A stretch of DNA of 15,521 nucleotides from JACCRE01 sp049790855. GTDB lineage: Bacteria; Planctomycetota; Planctomycetia; Planctomycetales; Planctomycetaceae. The notes beneath the pieces were generated by a model. That model was not told the origin of the DNA, did not search any database, and worked only from the letters and a program-made list of their open reading frames with translations. Within the stretch, counting starts at the first letter, position 1; each line of letters opens with the position of its first letter. This document shows, in pieces, positions 13,661 through 15,521 of the stretch. The stretch is from the NCBI GenBank assembly GCA_049790855.1, contig JBAQZJ010000030.1, positions 1 through 15,521 of the forward strand, given 5' to 3'. Position numbers and translations under genes: made by a program.

Positions 13661-14377
13661 ATGTCCGATCCGCAATCTATCCCGCCGTCGCCTCTCGACC
13701 TGCTCGTGGTCGCCGTGCATCCCGACGACGCCGAGATCAGCGTCGGGGGGACGATCCTCAAGCTGGTCCGCGCCGGCAAGAAGGTCGGCATTCTCGATCT
13801 GACGACCGGCGAGCCGACCCCGCACGGCACCGAAGAAAAACGCGCCGCCGAAACCGCCGCGGCGAATGCCGTGCTGGGCGATCCCTGGCGAAAGAATCTC
13901 GGCCTGCCGAATCGCCGGCTCGAACCGACCCTGGAGGCTCGCGCGACGCTCGCCGGTGTGTTCCGGCAATTGCGGCCGAAGGTGATTCTCGCCCCGTACT
14001 GGGAGGACGCGCATCCCGACCACGTCGCCGCGAGCCGGCTCGTCGACGACGCCCGCTTCTGGGCGAAGCTGTCCCGCACCGACCTGCCCGGCGAGCCGTT
14101 CCACACGCCGAAGGTGTATTACTACTTCAGCATCCACCTGCGGCTGCTCGAACGCGCGAGCTTCGTCGTGGACGTGTCCGACACGCTCGAAGACAAGCTG
14201 AAGGCCGTCGCCTGCTACGAAAGCCAGTTCCGCGGGAAGCTGGAGACGTTCCCGACGCCCCTCGACGACCTCCGCGGCCGCGCGAGGTACTGGGGCTGGT
14301 CGATCGGCAAAGCCTACGGCGAACCGTTCGCGTCGCGGGAGCCGATCGGCGTGGGGGATTTCGACGCGCTGGTGTAA
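13661..14377 (+). CDS. bshB1: BshB1-type N-acetylglucosaminyl-malate deacetylase (PIG-L/LmbE family)
   Basis: 238 aa from the ATG at 13661; the frame is open further back, but those residues overlap intergenic repeats. It is a PIG-L/LmbE-fold zinc deacetylase: DLLVVAVHPDDAEISVGGTI holds the HPDD metal and acid-base motif (H20, D22, D23), and EDAHPDHVAASRLVDDA holds the second metal motif (H118, H121). The features LTTGEPTPHGT, NLGLPNRRLEPT, HTPKVYYYFSIH and SFVVDVSDTLEDKLKAVACYESQF match the BshB1 branch, which removes acetyl from GlcNAc-malate in bacillithiol synthesis. No bshA or bshC is in the window, so the pathway link is family-based; a PIG-L enzyme on another N-acetyl-sugar substrate remains possible. 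No signal peptide. No clear ribosome site. Faces the aldo/keto reductase gene. Confidence 0.85.
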   Translation: MSDPQSIPPSPLDLLVVAVHPDDAEISVGGTILKLVRAGKKVGILDLTTGEPTPHGTEEKRAAETAAANAVLGDPWRKNLGLPNRRLEPTLEARATLAGVFRQLRPKVILAPYWEDAHPDHVAASRLVDDARFWAKLSRTDLPGEPFHTPKVYYYFSIHLRLLERASFVVDVSDTLEDKLKAVACYESQFRGKLETFPTPLDDLRGRARYWGWSIGKAYGEPFASREPIGVGDFDALV

Positions 14378-14394
14378 ACCAGCTGGTAAGAAGC

Positions 14395-14586
14395 GAACCA
14401 CGAAGGCACGAAGAGCACAAAGAATCAGAGGAAGGAGTTTCTCGCAAAGGCGCAAAGGACGCTAAGAGTCTCCAGCAGAACTCCATTGAGAAACCCGGAA
14501 TCTTGAAGATTCCGGGTTTCTGCGCTGGTTCTCTTTGCGTCTTGGCGCCTTTGCGAGAAACTTCAACTTCGTGTTCTTCGTGGTTC
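14395..14586. repeat. About 190-bp nested palindromic element between convergent genes
   Basis: Three nested levels pair in register. The outer arms are GAACCACGAAGGCACGAAG (14395-14413) with CTTCGTGTTCTTCGTGGTTC (ending 14586), imperfect. The middle arms AGTTTCTCGCAAAGGCGC (14436-14453) and GCGCCTTTGCGAGAAACT (14545-14562) are a perfect 18-bp match, continued imperfectly by GGACGCTAAGAG/CTCTTTGCGTC. The centre is a 14-16-bp perfect hairpin (14489-14521) around TTGAA. ACCACGAAGG and CGCAAAGGCGCAAAG are well-known repeated words of intergenic elements in planctomycetes and other environmental bacteria. It resembles a MITE-like or REP-like unit with no coding capacity, starting 17 bp after the bshB1-type stop. 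Confidence 0.85.
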
Positions 14587-14596
14587 ACCTTGAACT

Positions 14597-15382
14597 TCAC
14601 GCCGCGGCGCGGTTCTCCGTGGCGTAGCCGATGTTCTCTTTGATGTGGTCGAGGTTCAGGCCGCCGATGACGAGGCTCGATACGTCGGGGTTCGACAACA
14701 CGAAGCGGATTGCCGGGCCGGGTTCGAGGTGGCCGGCGGCGAGGCCCTTCTTGACGAGCACGCCGACGCCGGCGGCGGCGGCTTCCGCCAAGACGACCTC
14801 GTCGCTGCGGTTGCCGGCGTGGTACTCGGCCATGATCACGTCGGCCCAGTCGAGAGCGGCCGAATGACCGGCGGCGGTCTTGCCCGACAGGCCGATGCAG
14901 CGGACGAGGCCGTCTTCCTTAAGTTGCATCAGCGTCGGAATCGCGTCGGTCTCGCGCAGGATGAACAGATCGCGGCCGTCGGAATGCAGCAGCAGCACGT
15001 CGAGCACGTCGGTCCGCAGCCGCTTCAGGCTCCGCTCGACACTCGCCCGAATCGACTCTTCCGAAAAGTCGTAGGTCGAAATGGGCCGGCCCGACTCGTC
15101 GATCGAGAACGTCTCGCCGACCTTCGTGCAGAGCACGTATTCGTCGCGGCGGTGCGCGATCGCCCGGCCAATGCGTTCCTCGGCGAGTCCGTACGCCGGA
15201 GCGGTGTCGATCAGGTTGATCCCCGCGTCGAGCACGCCGTTCAGCAGGCGGTCGACGGCACGATCGTCGGGAAGGTCGTAGCCCGCGGGATATTTGACGT
15301 TCAGGTTCCGGCCGATTTTGAAGGCGCCGAAACCAAGCGGGCTGACGGCGAGGCCGGTCCGGCCGAGCGGGCGGTGGTTCAT
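14597..15382 (-). CDS. Aldo/keto reductase
   Basis: 261 aa from the ATG at 15382, chosen because members usually begin just before RPLGRTGLAVSPLGFG (residues 4-19); an upstream in-frame ATG at 15433 adds 17 unlikely residues. Neither start has a clear ribosome site. The catalytic tetrad is Asp59 and Tyr64 (NLIDTAPAYG), Lys87 (VLCTKVGE) and His133 (DVLLLHSDG). C-terminal SNPDVSSLVIGGLNLDHIKEN is the usual NADP-binding end of the (beta/alpha)8 barrel. It is shorter than the 300-330 residues of many members but all key parts are present. Reduces a carbonyl with NAD(P)H in the cytosol; substrate unknown, with sugars or aldehydes likely in this subgroup. Confidence 0.9.
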   Translation of the reverse strand: MNHRPLGRTGLAVSPLGFGAFKIGRNLNVKYPAGYDLPDDRAVDRLLNGVLDAGINLIDTAPAYGLAEERIGRAIAHRRDEYVLCTKVGETFSIDESGRPISTYDFSEESIRASVERSLKRLRTDVLDVLLLHSDGRDLFILRETDAIPTLMQLKEDGLVRCIGLSGKTAAGHSAALDWADVIMAEYHAGNRSDEVVLAEAAAAGVGVLVKKGLAAGHLEPGPAIRFVLSNPDVSSLVIGGLNLDHIKENIGYATENRAAA

Positions 15383-15492
15383 GACATCGGCAACATTCGT
15401 GGAAGTCGGGAAATCGAGCGTCGAGGCGAACATCAGGGTCTCGGGCAGGTGTTCAATGTCGAATAAGTTGCGATGGAAAATTCGCGCCGTTT

Positions 15493-15513
15493 AGCCGCGA
15501 CCGTCAGGGAGCG
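15493..15513 (+). repeat. 21-nt exact repeat, copy 2
   Basis: Identical over 21 bases to 13418-13438 and in the same orientation, here 111 bp upstream of the aldo/keto reductase start and near the window edge. Flanks differ from copy 1. Confidence 0.75.
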
Positions 15514-15521
15514 CGTTCGAC

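Noticed and set aside
12525..13802. 425-codon plus-strand frame across the SDR gene
   Set aside because: It begins in the intergenic hairpin, mirrors the SDR and ends inside the bshB1-type gene in the wrong frame.
13577..14455. 292-codon minus-strand frame opposite the bshB1-type gene
   Set aside because: The sense strand has the HPDD and HPDH motifs; this frame has only shadow composition and runs into the palindromic repeat.
1..15521. Defence island, prophage, secretion or biosynthetic cluster
   Set aside because: No nuclease, helicase, methylase, toxin, integrase, transposase, phage or synthase gene was recognised; the genes are unrelated single units.

Overview
This GC-rich window carries clear signs of a member of the phylum Planctomycetota. 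It has a DUF1559 pseudopilin-like protein followed by a small lipoprotein, a secreted repeat protein with a planctomycete LEPRxLL-type motif (here SLETRLML), a DUF4142 protein with a Pro/Arg-rich insertion, and several short palindromic intergenic repeats of a kind common in planctomycete genomes. Genus cannot be fixed from the sequence. Thirteen protein genes are well supported. No rRNA, tRNA, CRISPR array, transposase, integrase or phage gene was found, so this looks like ordinary chromosome with housekeeping and cell-surface genes.

Layout. 1-608 (-): DUF4142 exported protein, cut by the window edge. 1029-2003 (-): secreted repeat (beta-propeller-like) protein. 2575-2829 (+): small conserved-looking protein. 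3086-3745 (+): zinc-ribbon plus PH-domain membrane protein. 4176-4499 (-): polyhydroxyalkanoic acid system-type protein. 4692-6884 (+): large exported protein with carboxypeptidase-regulatory-like repeats and a TlpA/thioredoxin C-terminus. 7281-9548 (+): secreted FAD-dependent oxidoreductase with a golvesin-like C-terminal domain. 9581-10375 (-): exported protein ending in a YHS/TRASH-like metal site. 11187-12215 and 12257-12451 (+): DUF1559 protein and lipoprotein, a likely two-gene operon. 12570-13361 (-): short-chain dehydrogenase. 13661-14377 (+): BshB1-type deacetylase. 14597-15382 (-): aldo/keto reductase.

Apart from the DUF1559/lipoprotein pair the genes are mostly single transcription units in alternating orientation and do not form one pathway. 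A loose theme is extracytoplasmic and redox work: a thioredoxin-like domain, a secreted flavoprotein, a Cys metal site, a putative low-molecular-weight-thiol biosynthesis enzyme and two NAD(P)H oxidoreductases.

The most structured part of the window is its non-coding DNA. Three different palindromic elements (3927-3977, 12456-12545, 14395-14586) lie in three convergent gene junctions; the fourth convergent junction is only 32 bp. An 811-bp gap (10376-11186) carries two consecutive hairpin-plus-T5 structures with no coding gene feeding into them. A 21-nt exact repeat lies upstream of both minus-strand oxidoreductases. The large exported TlpA-type gene has its best ribosome-binding site in front of an in-frame ATA codon. 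I see no clear sign of a wholly new multi-gene system; these non-coding features are the best leads.
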